The notes beneath the pieces are model-generated. The model had not been told where the DNA came from. It ran no database searches and worked only from the letters and a program-made list of their open reading frames with translations. A DNA stretch of 64,000 nucleotides from the NCBI GenBank assembly GCA_947364235.1, contig CANARY010000008.1:1-64000 (forward strand), read 5' to 3'. Shown piece after piece: positions 51,967-62,100 of the stretch; the first letter of the stretch is position 1; each line of letters starts with the position of its first letter. The DNA comes from an uncultured Candidatus Melainabacteria bacterium (GTDB lineage: Bacteria; Cyanobacteriota; Vampirovibrionia; Gastranaerophilales; Gastranaerophilaceae). The position numbers and the translations under genes were made by a program.

Positions 51967-52974
51967 CTATTGATACTTGCTTATATCATAAACTCTTAGA
52001 GCAAAATAAGGCTTGTCCTTACCTTTCTCCTTCAAGAATAAGACAAATGTATCATCAAAATAAAAATATCTAGGATCAGCTGAAGGCAAAATTGCTGTCA
52101 TTTTTGCAATTATTGCAGCTTCACTCTTAAGCTTGACTCCTGTATTATCCATTTCAAACTTAACAGTCTCCATTGCTTTCTCAATTACAATATTCGTACC
52201 TTTAACTCTGTGTCCGCCAATCTCTTCAAAAACTTTTTCTTCAAAGAATTTTAGATTAGGAACTTTTAGCAAATCAGACTCGTCAAAGCTTCTATTTCCG
52301 CTGAAAGCATTTTTCTTTTTCAGCATGTCTGCATAAATATAGTTAAATGTTTTTGTATTCGCTGTTTTATACAAATAAACTTCATCTTTACCTTGAGTTT
52401 CAAGTCTGACAGCAAAATCAGAAGGGTTATTGTAAAATAAAACTTCAACTGCATCATCAAGTTCTTTTGGTGAATTTGGCTGAATTCCAAAATACTCAGC
52501 CTCAGTATCTCTGAACTTAGATTTGCCAAGCTTATCAAACGGAGCAGCAAATTTAAAGTTCTTCTTAAGCATCGCATAAACAAAGAACTTATCCTTACCA
52601 GGAGTTAAGTCAATCTGGTCAAGAATATCGCTTTTTTCATTAAATTTGCGCTTGATTGCTCTTGCAATTGTTTTTTTAGTACTTTTTGTTACATTTCCAA
52701 AATACTTGTAATAACATTTTTCAGACAGCTCATTCACAGTAAATGCCTGTTTATTCAACTCATTTACGCTAACTGGAGTTCCTGTTGGAAACTTAATCTG
52801 ATTGAAAGCGATTTTATCCATAAAATCATTCCAAACAATCTGGAAAGTTCCCACCCATACTCTGTCTTGAACATTTGTTTTGCTCTGCATTGTAGGCAAA
52901 ACTTCAATATTTGCGGCAAAAGCCGGTCCCGATAACAACAATGCTGTTATAATAGATAATAATGTTTTCTTCAT
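51967..52974 (-). CDS. Exported serpin-like protein
   Basis: A 335-residue protein with a signal peptide (LLSIITALLLSGPAFA). The C-terminal third resembles a serpin: VIEKAMETVKFEMDNTGVKL corresponds to the strand before the hinge, KSEAAI to the hinge, and YFYFDDTFVLFLKEKGKDKP to the closing F-x-F-x-I segment before the GRV-like ALRV. The N-terminal part is less clear (RVWVGTFQIVWNDFMDK). If correct, it would trap proteases at the cell surface. The hinge lacks the Ala-rich run typical of inhibitory serpins. Confidence 0.5.
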   Translation of the reverse strand: MKKTLLSIITALLLSGPAFAANIEVLPTMQSKTNVQDRVWVGTFQIVWNDFMDKIAFNQIKFPTGTPVSVNELNKQAFTVNELSEKCYYKYFGNVTKSTKKTIARAIKRKFNEKSDILDQIDLTPGKDKFFVYAMLKKNFKFAAPFDKLGKSKFRDTEAEYFGIQPNSPKELDDAVEVLFYNNPSDFAVRLETQGKDEVYLYKTANTKTFNYIYADMLKKKNAFSGNRSFDESDLLKVPNLKFFEEKVFEEIGGHRVKGTNIVIEKAMETVKFEMDNTGVKLKSEAAIIAKMTAILPSADPRYFYFDDTFVLFLKEKGKDKPYFALRVYDISKYQ

Positions 52975-53035
52975 AGCTCTTAAATTCTATCAAAAATTTT
53001 TCTAAAAAACAATCCATTTATGATAGGATATTTAT

Positions 53036-54115
53036 ATGAAAATAGCTGGATTTAAAATTGAAGAGTGGATGAATAAATATGAATCATCCGCATCTTACGA
53101 CCTTACAACAACCTGCATTGCACCTTTATCAATAAGCGAGCTGCCGTTTTCAAATGAAATCTTTAACTTAAAACTCGGCTATGGAGATATTACAGGCTCT
53201 GAAAGGCTAAAATCCGCAATCAGTGAATTATATGAGAAACAACATCACATAACCGTAACGCACGGCGCAATCGGAGCAAATCAGCTAGTTTTTCTGTCGC
53301 TTTTAGAAGCCGGAGATGAAGTTGTATCAATCGTTCCAACTTACCAGCAGCATTATTCTATTCCGGAATCTCTCGGATGCCGAGTTAAACTTTATTTTTT
53401 AAAAGAAGAAAATCACTGGCTTCCAGATTTAGAAGAGCTTGATAAAATGTTAAGCCCGAAAACAAAACTTCTCTGTTTAAATAACCCCAACAATCCGACC
53501 GGTTCGGTAATTCCGGACTCAATGCTTGAAGAAATTGTTAAAATTGCAGAAAGAAAAAATATCTGGATACTCTCAGACGAAGTTTACAGAGGACTTAATT
53601 TAATCGGAAATCCTTACTCTAAATCGATTGCAGATATTTACGAAAAAGGAATCTCCGTAGGCAGTATGTCAAAAACTTATTCTTTACCGGGACTTCGCGT
53701 CGGCTGGGTCACAGGAAGAGCAGATATAATAAATGAAATCAATCACCAAAGACAGTACAACACAATAAGCATTAGCGCTCTGGATGATTATTTTGCAGCA
53801 ATAGCTCTAGAAAACAAAGATTGCATCGCACAAAGAAATTTTAAAATAATGAACAACGGCATAACAATCTTAAATAACTGGCTCAACAAAACTCCAAAAG
53901 TTAGATGCATTCTTCCTAAAGGCGGAACAACGATACTCTTAAGATACAACCGAAATATTCCGTCACGCGAACTTTGTAAAAAACTTCAAAAATCAACCGG
54001 CGTTGCACTGCTTCCGGGTGAAACTTTAGAAATGGAAGGCTACGTAAGAATAGGTTATTGTGCCGAAAACCTTGAACAAGCGCTTGATATTTTCGGAACA
54101 TGGCTACTTCAATAA
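53036..54115 (+). CDS. PLP-dependent class I/II aminotransferase
   Basis: A 359-residue fold-type I PLP enzyme. It has the phosphate-binding turn (VTHGAIGANQLVF), the Asn/Pro stretch LCLNNPNNPTGSVIP, the D-x-Y of the cofactor site (LSDEVYRGL) and the Schiff-base Lys in SMSKTYSLPGLRVGW. A C-terminal VRIGYC carries the substrate-carboxylate Arg. The substrate is not clear; it resembles MalY/capreomycidine-synthase-like or amino-acid transaminases. It stands alone, with an XRE gene converging on it 2 bp after its stop. Confidence 0.85.
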   Translation: MKIAGFKIEEWMNKYESSASYDLTTTCIAPLSISELPFSNEIFNLKLGYGDITGSERLKSAISELYEKQHHITVTHGAIGANQLVFLSLLEAGDEVVSIVPTYQQHYSIPESLGCRVKLYFLKEENHWLPDLEELDKMLSPKTKLLCLNNPNNPTGSVIPDSMLEEIVKIAERKNIWILSDEVYRGLNLIGNPYSKSIADIYEKGISVGSMSKTYSLPGLRVGWVTGRADIINEINHQRQYNTISISALDDYFAAIALENKDCIAQRNFKIMNNGITILNNWLNKTPKVRCILPKGGTTILLRYNRNIPSRELCKKLQKSTGVALLPGETLEMEGYVRIGYCAENLEQALDIFGTWLLQ

Positions 54116-54117
54116 AT

Positions 54118-54354
54118 TTAGAGTTCAATATCAATAATCTGTGAAAGCTTGACCTTGAGCGCCGAAGCAATTGTATATAGGCAATAAATCGACGGACTTT
54201 TACGTCCTTGTTCAATAGCCCCTATATATGATCTGTCTGAGCTAATTAAATCCGCGAGTTCCTCCTGAGTAATATTCTTAGAAACTCTTATTCTTTGAAT
54301 ATTACATCCAAGCTTTTTTAATAATTTATTTTTTACGCGAATCCGAGTCTTCAT
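54118..54354 (-). CDS. Small XRE-family regulator
   Basis: A 78-residue protein that is almost entirely a Cro/C1-type helix-turn-helix (IQRIRVSKNITQEELADLIS, RSYIGAIEQGRKSPSIYCLY). It starts without a Shine-Dalgarno; GATAAT ends six bases before the ATG, again a leaderless-type spacing. A TACTA-N4-TAGTA repeat (54373-54386) just upstream could be its own operator. It converges on the aminotransferase gene. Confidence 0.8.
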   Translation of the reverse strand: MKTRIRVKNKLLKKLGCNIQRIRVSKNITQEELADLISSDRSYIGAIEQGRKSPSIYCLYTIASALKVKLSQIIDIEL

Positions 54355-54397
54355 GTAATCATTATCTTTATGCTACTATTTGTAGTACAGCTACCAA

Positions 54398-54918
54398 TTG
54401 GACTCGTTAATTGATAATATGAAACACTTGTTAAATTTGAATTATAGAACAAATAATCTAATAAAAAGTCAGCTTAAATTGCTTCAACTTATTGCCTCAG
54501 GCATTACACTCAAAGAAACAGCACTTATACTTGGTGTAAGCTATAACACCGCTAAAACACGTCTTAAAACCCTTTGTGCAAAACTTAAAGTTACAAATAG
54601 AGCAGAATTGATATTAAAAGCACTCAAAATTAAACTCATTGATACAAAAAGTGTAAAACCAGCATTCAGGAAAAGCTTGGCGAACTTGTCGATGTTTCTA
54701 CAAAAACTGTCGTGTTATGGGAAAATGGCAAATCTTTTATTGAATACCCTACTCTTGTCAAACTTTGCAAAGCGTTAAAAATTGAGGAAGTTCAGTTATT
54801 TGATTTCAAGCCTCAAAAAGTAGAAAGCTGCACTGACCAAATCTCTGCAATAGTTTCAAAACTTACTCCGCTAAAACAAAAACAGATTTTGGATATTATA
54901 AAAACATTTGAAACTTAA
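54398..54918 (+). pseudogene. Broken LuxR/XRE regulator gene
   Basis: The first frame (TTG 54398 or ATG 54419) encodes a LuxR-type helix-turn-helix (LLQLIASGITLKETALILGV, SYNTAKTRLKTLCAKLKVTN) and then drifts into unlikely sequence. From about 54661 another frame carries most of an XRE domain (SIQEKLGELVDVSTKTVVLW, then ENGKSF) and a helical tail ending at 54918. The XRE domain lacks its first helix. This fits a frameshift or small deletion that fused two regulators or broke one two-domain gene. It reads divergently from the intact XRE gene. Confidence 0.55.
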
Positions 54919-55395
54919 CTATTTTCTAATCGTTGAACGTTCAAGAGCACGCACAAACTTGGTTGGAAGATTTTCTGACGGATTTATAGAACCAACAAGA
55001 ATAGTCTTACATCCCAACAATTTACCTGCAAGAATATCTGTTAACGGTCTGTCGCCAATCATCACAGCGCAAGAAGGCTCAACTCCTACAGATTCCAAAT
55101 AAGAGCGCATAACATTCGGATTAGGTTTATCAGCTCTTCCGATTACCCTGCAAGGTGCTATTTTCGAAGCATTTGCAATATACTCATCATTCTTGTTATT
55201 TGAAATAATAGCAACTTCAAAATCTTTAATGAAAGTATTAAACCACTCAACTGTCTCCGGCAAAAATGTTGATGATTTAGACACCATAATCGTGCTATCT
55301 AAATCAAACATAAGACACTTAATCCCTTGTTCTTTCAGTTTTGCAAAATCAATTTCGTATACGTTTTTTAAATTATAATCCGGCTTTATAAACAT
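54919..55395 (-). CDS. HAD-superfamily phosphatase, YqeG type
   Basis: A 158-residue HAD hydrolase. Motif I is MFDLDSTI (nucleophile Asp), motif II is IISNNK and the acidic motif IV is MIGDRPLTDILAGKLLG. The size and the PxN..R..L middle (RADKPNPNVMRSYL) match the YqeG family (phosphatidylglycerophosphatase-like in yeast Gep4, otherwise unknown in bacteria). It ends next to the broken regulator and lies downstream of peptidase U32. Confidence 0.85.
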   Translation of the reverse strand: MFIKPDYNLKNVYEIDFAKLKEQGIKCLMFDLDSTIMVSKSSTFLPETVEWFNTFIKDFEVAIISNNKNDEYIANASKIAPCRVIGRADKPNPNVMRSYLESVGVEPSCAVMIGDRPLTDILAGKLLGCKTILVGSINPSENLPTKFVRALERSTIRK

Positions 55396-55483
55396 TTTTT
55401 ACACCACTCCTGCCCTATTTTTATTAACATTACTAATCCGGCACTTTTCTATGGTTTTGAAACTACAAGCTTCAATTTTCCAC

Positions 55484-56719
55484 TTACTCACCCTTAATTC
55501 CGACCGTTCTTGCCATTGCGTATTGATACTCGACCGGAGCTTTTGCAAATTTTACAAACAAATCGTCATTTGTGTTTGCAAGTTCAAGTTCTTCACCATT
55601 CATAGTCTTTATCTCAGTAACCTGAGTTATGAATTTTTCTGACGGCGAAATAATTTCAATATCTTCATTTTTATAGAATTTATTTTTAATTTTAATTCTA
55701 TACCAATCACCATCTTTTCCACTAATTTCACAAAGGAAATCTGCTCCTGCAAGTCCTTTAGAAATATCATAGCTGTAACCGTCCTTCGGATATCCTTCTC
55801 CAAGATAAAAACCGGTTGTGTAACCTCTGTTTCCAACTTTTAAAAGCTCATTATAATACTCCGACATATCTGCATCAGGATTTGCAATAACTGCGTCAAT
55901 TGCTTCTCTATAAGCTTTTGCAACAGCTGAGACATAGTACAAGCTTTTTGTTCTGCCTTCAACTTTAAATGAATCTATTCCGGCTTCAATCATCGCTTTA
56001 AGATGTTTTACCAAGCATAAATCTTTAGTCGAAAGAATATGCGTTCCCTTTTCATCTTGAACAATTTCCTGATACTGCCCAGGTCTGGTTTCTTCTACAA
56101 GCTTATAGCTCCATCTGCAAGGCTGAGAACAATTTCCTGAATTCGCTTTTCTTTCTCCATTTGTCATATAATCGCTCAAAAGGCATCTGCCTGAGAATGA
56201 AACACACTGAGCTCCGTGGATAAAGCATTCCAACTCCATATCAGGAACTTTTTGCTTTATCTCTGCAACATCTTTAATGGGAAGCTCACGAGCAAGAATA
56301 GCACGCGTTGCACCCATATCCTGCCAGAAGCGAACAGCTTCGTAGTTTAAAATATTTGCCTGAGTAGAAACATGAATATCTGTTTTAGGCATATACTTTT
56401 GCGCCAGCCTCATAATCCCAGGATCGCTTATTATAAGCGCATCAGGATTTGATTCAGATATTTTATCCATACAGCTTTCTAAAAGTTTTATATCGTTATT
56501 GAAACCAAAGATATTCAGCGTCAAATAAGCTTTTGCACCCATTTCTCTTGCAGTATCAATTGCATACTTGAGGTTATCCAGCGTAATCAGCTCTCCTTTT
56601 CTCATAGCACGAAGGCTGAAATCCACAACGCCAAGATATACAGCGTCTGCACCATATTTGATTGCATATTTAAGTTTTTCTACATTGCCGGCAGGCATTA
56701 AAAGTTCAGGTTTAATCAT
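55484..56719 (-). CDS. Peptidase U32-family (TrhP-like) protein
   Basis: A 411-residue protein of the U32 family. The N-terminal TIM-barrel part starts with PELLMPAGNVEKLKYAIKYG. The family signature is ECFIHGAQCVSFSGRCLLS, and NSGNCSQPCRW adds Cys residues that can hold a 4Fe-4S cluster, as in TrhP/RlhA. Family members help make hydroxylated uridine in tRNA or cytidine in rRNA, using prephenate, and some were named collagenases. GGTN-rich neighbours are absent; DUF4127 lies 12 bp upstream. Confidence 0.88.
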   Translation of the reverse strand: MIKPELLMPAGNVEKLKYAIKYGADAVYLGVVDFSLRAMRKGELITLDNLKYAIDTAREMGAKAYLTLNIFGFNNDIKLLESCMDKISESNPDALIISDPGIMRLAQKYMPKTDIHVSTQANILNYEAVRFWQDMGATRAILARELPIKDVAEIKQKVPDMELECFIHGAQCVSFSGRCLLSDYMTNGERKANSGNCSQPCRWSYKLVEETRPGQYQEIVQDEKGTHILSTKDLCLVKHLKAMIEAGIDSFKVEGRTKSLYYVSAVAKAYREAIDAVIANPDADMSEYYNELLKVGNRGYTTGFYLGEGYPKDGYSYDISKGLAGADFLCEISGKDGDWYRIKIKNKFYKNEDIEIISPSEKFITQVTEIKTMNGEELELANTNDDLFVKFAKAPVEYQYAMARTVGIKGE

Positions 56720-56731
56720 ACAAAAATTTTA

Positions 56732-58045
56732 TCACAAAGAAACTTCAATCTCAAAGCTTCTTTTCCACGGATAACTGTATGTTATTGAGCTGGTTAATGC
56801 ATATCCTAGAGCTTGAGAAAGTTTTTCTTCGTAAGGTCTCATCAAATCACTGATATCAGGTATCTGCCCATTAACTCTAACATTTGCTTGATAAGCCCAG
56901 TCATCTAAAAATCTTATCATTTGAAGGCGTTTAAAAGCTTCTTCGTTATACTGACCTGCATTCCATCGTACTTTTACCCCTGCAAGCAAACTTCCAAGGG
57001 TATTTGCAGAAGTATTCCAGCCTGAATAGCCGTAAAAGTTAGAATCGAGCTTTGACAAAATATCTTCGACGAAATCATTATCTGCACCGTTTGCATATCT
57101 TACATCAGCTATAGCATAAGGCTTATCCGGCGGAATAAAATTGCCTTTATATTTACTCCCTGTTTCCCAGCCCATAACATGTTCACCTTGTTTCTCAATA
57201 AAATTATTTACAATAATAACTAAGTCAGCTTCTGTTTCATCCTCAACAACTGTAAACCCTCCAAGCTCAAGCTGACCAAGAACAGACTGTTCAATTGAAA
57301 CATCTTCATAGTTTGAAACGCAATGTTTAAAATCGGGCTCTGTATACCGGATAAATACTTTAATTTCTTTTTCAACCGCACGAGCAAGTAAAGTCAAAGG
57401 AATTTCATCTGCTCCTGTTTTTGTCTTACCTCCTTGAGCTTCAAGCCTTTTGGCTTCTTCAACATTTATTCCCTTTGGAGCACAATCGTCTTTTGAAAAA
57501 ATCAAAGTATCAAACACACCTTCTTTTTGCCAATTAAGATAAGTTTCATTTATTTCATAATTTCTAAGCCTTGTTCTCAAATAATCAGCAAGAATTTCCG
57601 GAGGAATACCTTCATTTGTCTGCATGCCGGAATACGAAAACTCAAAAATCTTTTTACCGTAATCTTTCCAGTATTTTTTCTCTTCCTCATTGCAGTTATT
57701 ATTAGAAATCCGCATTATGCTTGAAAATGCATAAACTTTTTTATTCCTAAGAAACACTTTAAGCCTTCCGATTCGGGTTTTTATAGTGTTAACTTCATCA
57801 TTAGAACGCCTTGATGGAATTAAACCGCCATGAGCAACTGTATCTAAAGAAAGGATAACAGCTTCGCATTTTTGATGTTTTTCAACCCATCTAATCATTT
57901 CATTCATATCGGCATTTTTAGTTAAATCACCTAAGAATTCACGCGGAGGAATAAAAAGTTCAATATCTTCGTCAATTGCAGCTATGTCTTTTGCAAGATT
58001 ATAACAAACCGGACGGTTATCTATCGGTATAAAACAAATTTTCAT
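56732..58045 (-). CDS. DUF4127 family protein
   Basis: A 437-residue protein matching DUF4127. It begins ICFIPIDNRPVCYNLAKDIA and has EAVILSLDTVAHGGLIPSRR and FSSIMRISNNN, conserved polar stretches that look enzymatic. A later YANGADNDFVEDIL and NTLGSLLAGVKVRWNAGQYN are also typical. The reaction is unknown. It precedes peptidase U32 on the same strand by 12 bp and is divergent from clpB. Confidence 0.8.
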   Translation of the reverse strand: MKICFIPIDNRPVCYNLAKDIAAIDEDIELFIPPREFLGDLTKNADMNEMIRWVEKHQKCEAVILSLDTVAHGGLIPSRRSNDEVNTIKTRIGRLKVFLRNKKVYAFSSIMRISNNNCNEEEKKYWKDYGKKIFEFSYSGMQTNEGIPPEILADYLRTRLRNYEINETYLNWQKEGVFDTLIFSKDDCAPKGINVEEAKRLEAQGGKTKTGADEIPLTLLARAVEKEIKVFIRYTEPDFKHCVSNYEDVSIEQSVLGQLELGGFTVVEDETEADLVIIVNNFIEKQGEHVMGWETGSKYKGNFIPPDKPYAIADVRYANGADNDFVEDILSKLDSNFYGYSGWNTSANTLGSLLAGVKVRWNAGQYNEEAFKRLQMIRFLDDWAYQANVRVNGQIPDISDLMRPYEEKLSQALGYALTSSITYSYPWKRSFEIEVSL

Positions 58046-58144
58046 AAAAATATTATATCAGGGAAGGCGGAAAAATTAAATTAACATTAATTTTTCTTGA
58101 TTTTTTAAAAACAGCATTAAAATATAATTATACGGAGTAATTAT

Positions 58145-60736
58145 ATGCTTAATTTTGAAAAATTTACAAACTATTCACAAGAAATCATCTTTGCAGCGAA
58201 CGCAAAAAAAGATTTTTACAAAAATTCAGAAGTTCAGCCTGAGCACATCGTAATGGCAATGATTGAAGATAAAGGAATAGCTAAAGATTATTTAGAAGAG
58301 CTTAAACTTCTCAACCAAAATTTTATTAACGCAATCGTTTCAAAAATCAAAGAATATCCGACTTTATCAGGAGTAACGGCAGGAGGACAGGTATTCTTAT
58401 CGCGGGAAACAAATACACTGCTTGAAATAGCTTCACAGGAAGCTGAAAACTTGAAAGATGAATTTGTCGGAATCGAATGCATACTAATTGCTATGACAAA
58501 ACTCGAGAACTCTTTTATCAAAGACTTGCTTAAACGCAGCGGAGTGGATACAAACGCAGTTCTAAACGCAATGAGAAAAATAAGAGGTAATAAAAAAGTG
58601 GATACTAAAAACGCAGAAGAAAATATGAAAGCTCTTGAAAAATATTCAACAGACTTAACTGAAAGAGCAAGAAAGGGTAAATTAGATCCTGTTATAGGCA
58701 GAGATGAAGAAGTAAGACGTATTATACAAGTATTAAATAGAAGAACTAAAAACAACCCTGTTCTAATAGGCGAGCCCGGAGTCGGTAAAACGGCTATTGT
58801 AGAAGGTCTCGCTCAAAGAATTATTAGAGGAGATGTACCTGAAAGCTTAAAAGAAGTTAAACTTATTTCTCTTGACTTAGGCGCTCTTGTTGCCGGTGCA
58901 AAATTTAGAGGTGAGTTTGAAGAACGTTTAAAAGCTGTACTTAAAGAAGTTCAGGAATCAAACGGCGAAATCGTTATGTTCATTGATGAGCTTCATACTG
59001 TAGTCGGAGCCGGCGCAACAGAAGGTTCAATGGATGCAGGAAACCTTTTAAAACCAATGTTAGCAAGAGGCGAGCTGAGAACAATCGGAGCCACAACAAT
59101 TAATGAATACCGCAAGTATATTGAAAAAGACCCGGCTCTTGAACGTCGTTTTCAGCCGGTGCTTGTTGATGAACCATCTGTTGAAGACACAATCTCAATC
59201 TTAAGAGGTTTGAAAGAAAAATACGAAGTTCATCACGGAGTCAGAATTTTAGACAGCGCTCTTATTGCAGCTGCACAGCTTTCAGACAGATATATTACTG
59301 ACAGATTTTTACCGGACAAAGCAATCGACTTAATCGATGAAGCCGCATCTGCTCTTCGTATTGAAATCGATTCCATGCCGGAAGAAATCGATGTTATGCT
59401 GAGACAAAAAATCCAGCTTGAAATTGAACGCGAAGCGTTGAAGAAAGAAACTTCTCCTGAATGTATAGCAAAAATCGACAAGCTTACTTCTGAAATTGAC
59501 GAGCTTGAAGGCAAGATTTCCACTTTGAAAGCTCAGTGGGAAGTCGAAAAAAATACAATCACAGGCGAAGCCGGAATAAAAGAAGAAATTGACAAAGTTA
59601 AAACTCAAATAGCAGAAGCTGAACGCAATACAGATTTACAAACTGCAGCAGAGCTTAAATACGGCAAGTTAATGGAGCTTGAAAAGAAGCTTCAATCAAT
59701 ACAAGGCAAAGAAAAAGGTGAAAACCAGCTTCTTAAAGAAGAAATTGACGGTGACGATATTGCAGAAATTGTCAGCAAATGGACAGGAATTCCTGTAAAC
59801 AAACTTATGGAAAGCGAAATGCAGAAGCTTCTCCGCATGGAAGATGTACTTCACAAGCGCTTAATCGGTCAGGATGAAGCGGTAGAAACCGTATCTGACG
59901 CAATCAGACGCGCACGTTCAGGTTTAAAAGACCCTAAACGTCCTATTGGTACGTTCATTTTCTTAGGTCCTACAGGGGTTGGTAAAACCGAACTTGCAAA
60001 AACTTTAGCAGAGTTTTTATTTAACGACGAAGATGCAATTGTTCGTATTGATATGTCAGAATACATGGAAAAACACAATGTTGCAAGGCTTGTCGGAGCT
60101 CCTCCAGGATACGTCGGATACGAAGAAGGCGGGCAGCTTACAGAAGCCGTCAGACGTAAACCTTACTCTGTTGTACTTTTTGACGAAATTGAAAAAGCAC
60201 ATCCTGATGTGTTTAATATAATGCTTCAAATTTTTGATGACGGACGTTTAACAGACTCAAAAGGCAGAACAGTCGACTTTAAAAACACTGTCATCATTAT
60301 GACAAGCAATATCGGAAGCGAAATCATCTTAGAAGACTCGCTTAATCCAATGGGTGCAAACTTTGATGAAACAAAAGAAAAAGTTATGACAGTTATGAGA
60401 GAACGCTTTAAGCCTGAATTCTTAAACAGAGTTGACGAAACAATCTTCTTCAAAGCGCTTACAATGCAGCAGCTTTCATCAATTGTTGATATCCAGATGA
60501 ATCATTTGAGAAGCCTGCTGGCAGACAGAAACATTACGTTTGAAATCACAGAAGATGCAAAAGAATTTTTAGCAAGGCGCGGTTTCAATCCAATGTACGG
60601 CGCTCGTCCGCTTAAACGTGTTATCCGCCAGATGGTAGAAAACCCGCTTTCTAAGCTTATTCTTTCTCAGAAATTTATTGAAGGCGACAAGATTAAAATT
60701 GATGTCAAAGATGATGAGATAGTTTTTGAAAAATAA
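58145..60736 (+). CDS. clpB: Disaggregase ClpB
   Basis: An 863-residue AAA+ chaperone with a Clp N-domain, AAA-1 ([18 protein letters not shown]), a coiled-coil middle domain at about residues 400-530 (the ClpB type, preceded by [18 protein letters not shown]) and AAA-2 ([18 protein letters not shown]). The C-terminus [12 protein letters not shown] is standard. No UVR or ClpP-binding tripeptide marks it as ClpC. With DnaK it dissolves heat-aggregated proteins. GGAG precedes the ATG; no CIRCE-like repeat is seen upstream. A strong terminator follows. Confidence 0.93.
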   Translation: MLNFEKFTNYSQEIIFAANAKKDFYKNSEVQPEHIVMAMIEDKGIAKDYLEELKLLNQNFINAIVSKIKEYPTLSGVTAGGQVFLSRETNTLLEIASQEAENLKDEFVGIECILIAMTKLENSFIKDLLKRSGVDTNAVLNAMRKIRGNKKVDTKNAEENMKALEKYSTDLTERARKGKLDPVIGRDEEVRRIIQVLNRRTKNNPVLIGEPGVGKTAIVEGLAQRIIRGDVPESLKEVKLISLDLGALVAGAKFRGEFEERLKAVLKEVQESNGEIVMFIDELHTVVGAGATEGSMDAGNLLKPMLARGELRTIGATTINEYRKYIEKDPALERRFQPVLVDEPSVEDTISILRGLKEKYEVHHGVRILDSALIAAAQLSDRYITDRFLPDKAIDLIDEAASALRIEIDSMPEEIDVMLRQKIQLEIEREALKKETSPECIAKIDKLTSEIDELEGKISTLKAQWEVEKNTITGEAGIKEEIDKVKTQIAEAERNTDLQTAAELKYGKLMELEKKLQSIQGKEKGENQLLKEEIDGDDIAEIVSKWTGIPVNKLMESEMQKLLRMEDVLHKRLIGQDEAVETVSDAIRRARSGLKDPKRPIGTFIFLGPTGVGKTELAKTLAEFLFNDEDAIVRIDMSEYMEKHNVARLVGAPPGYVGYEEGGQLTEAVRRKPYSVVLFDEIEKAHPDVFNIMLQIFDDGRLTDSKGRTVDFKNTVIIMTSNIGSEIILEDSLNPMGANFDETKEKVMTVMRERFKPEFLNRVDETIFFKALTMQQLSSIVDIQMNHLRSLLADRNITFEITEDAKEFLARRGFNPMYGARPLKRVIRQMVENPLSKLILSQKFIEGDKIKIDVKDDEIVFEK

Positions 60737-60762
60737 AAAAAGAGCCAAAAGGCTCTTTTTTT
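60735..60762. terminator. Bidirectional terminator after clpB
   Basis: AAAAAAAGAGCC and GGCTCTTTTTTT arms with an AAAA loop lie between clpB (plus) and the convergent gene ending at 60762. T-runs occur on both strands. Confidence 0.9.
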
Positions 60763-61970
60763 TAGAAAAACATTTGCATCGCATTTGGAAGCGCAGCATG
60801 ATAGCTGGACACTCCTGGCTGCCAGAAGTTATTGTAAGTTACATGGTCATTATCTACAGAAATCCATTCACCTTTACTTACTCCATCTTGAAAACCTTCC
60901 GTTCTTTCAAGATCAGCGTTTGACTTGGTGCTTAAGCGGAAAAAGTTTTTATATCCGACAGTATCATTATATGACAGCCCCAAGCTGCTAAAATCCGGCA
61001 TATTCTGAGCAATAACACTTAAATTGTTAGTAGGTGCATCTACCGGTAGATGCTCAATATATTTATATATTGAAAAATTGTGTTCATGGTTATAATAACA
61101 AAGAGGAGCTGCGTTTCGGCTTCTGTTATATGTAAGATAAGAATCAATTTTTGCCAGTGTGCCAAGAGCAAATGGAGCATCAAGACTTCTTAAATCAGCT
61201 CTGCTCATTTTTAATACAAACTTCTTACCTTCAGGAGTAAACACGCCAAATACATTCTTATCAGATTTACCTTCTGTAAAATATTTAAAATCATATTTTC
61301 TGCCGTCAATAGTTAAGCTTTCTATCTTTTTGTTTGATTTCATTCCATATTCCATCTTTGAGCTTAAATAGTTAACCATTTCCATCAGATGATTAAATGG
61401 CAGCTCTTTTGGTACATTACCAATTGTAAGATTTTCATTTCCCCTGAGCTCTGAATGCTTCTTTAAAAGAACTTCGCCCCGCCAATCCGGTCTTATTCTT
61501 AATAAATCTTCTACCGAATGTGCTTCACGAACTTTATTTTCAATAAATTTTGTATAAGCCTGGTTATAAGGACTAATGTATGAAAACGGCATAAAAATAT
61601 TTGAGTTTTTAGGCAAAACTTTATACATTCCATCAGTAATAGCTTTTACCGATCTCGGATTATATACAATACTTGAGAAAAATTCTTTGCTTCTGTCACC
61701 TGCTTTTAATATTTCATTCAAAAATTTTTCCATAACTTCCGGAGCTTCTTTAATTTTTAAGAATGAGAAAACTGCAGGAGTCTTGTCATGACGTATATAC
61801 CAATTGTATTCGTCCCACAATTTTGGCATAGAACTTCCGCGAAAATTTATTTTGTTATAAATAGGATACTTTTTGGGTAAATCCACATTTTGAGATTGTA
61901 TTTGATCCTTTTTTAGAAATTTGTTGGGTATTATATTGATATTATAAGGTTTTATTGATGTAATATTCAT
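60762..61970 (-). CDS. Hypothetical protein with INFRG motif, possible kinase-like fold
   Basis: About 402 residues, started at the ATG at 61970 (AGGAG upstream) rather than 62003. An early KINFRG resembles the FKA/FRG N-terminal motif of other proteins here. The region from about 245 reads like a kinase-type lobe: NVFGVFTPEGKKFVLKM (possible ATP Lys), FSIYKYIEHLP (hinge), LSYNDTVGYKNFFR and WISVDNDHVTYNN (possible catalytic loop and metal Asp). The match is by eye only and key spacing is unusual. A secreted effector-like role is speculative. Confidence 0.45.
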   Translation of the reverse strand: MNITSIKPYNINIIPNKFLKKDQIQSQNVDLPKKYPIYNKINFRGSSMPKLWDEYNWYIRHDKTPAVFSFLKIKEAPEVMEKFLNEILKAGDRSKEFFSSIVYNPRSVKAITDGMYKVLPKNSNIFMPFSYISPYNQAYTKFIENKVREAHSVEDLLRIRPDWRGEVLLKKHSELRGNENLTIGNVPKELPFNHLMEMVNYLSSKMEYGMKSNKKIESLTIDGRKYDFKYFTEGKSDKNVFGVFTPEGKKFVLKMSRADLRSLDAPFALGTLAKIDSYLTYNRSRNAAPLCYYNHEHNFSIYKYIEHLPVDAPTNNLSVIAQNMPDFSSLGLSYNDTVGYKNFFRLSTKSNADLERTEGFQDGVSKGEWISVDNDHVTYNNFWQPGVSSYHAALPNAMQMFF

Positions 61971-62100
61971 TATTTTTCTCCTTTTATATTTAATGTGAAA
62001 CAAAATAAAAATTGTCTTTTGTACAATAAATCGTTACAAATGTTTACTTAGATTATATTTTCTTTTATAATATAAGAATATTAGTTAGGGAGGAGTGCGT

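Noticed and set aside
58045-58145. CIRCE/HrcA operator upstream of clpB
   Set aside because: No TTAGCACTC-N9-GAGTGCTAA type inverted repeat is present in the 99-bp gap.
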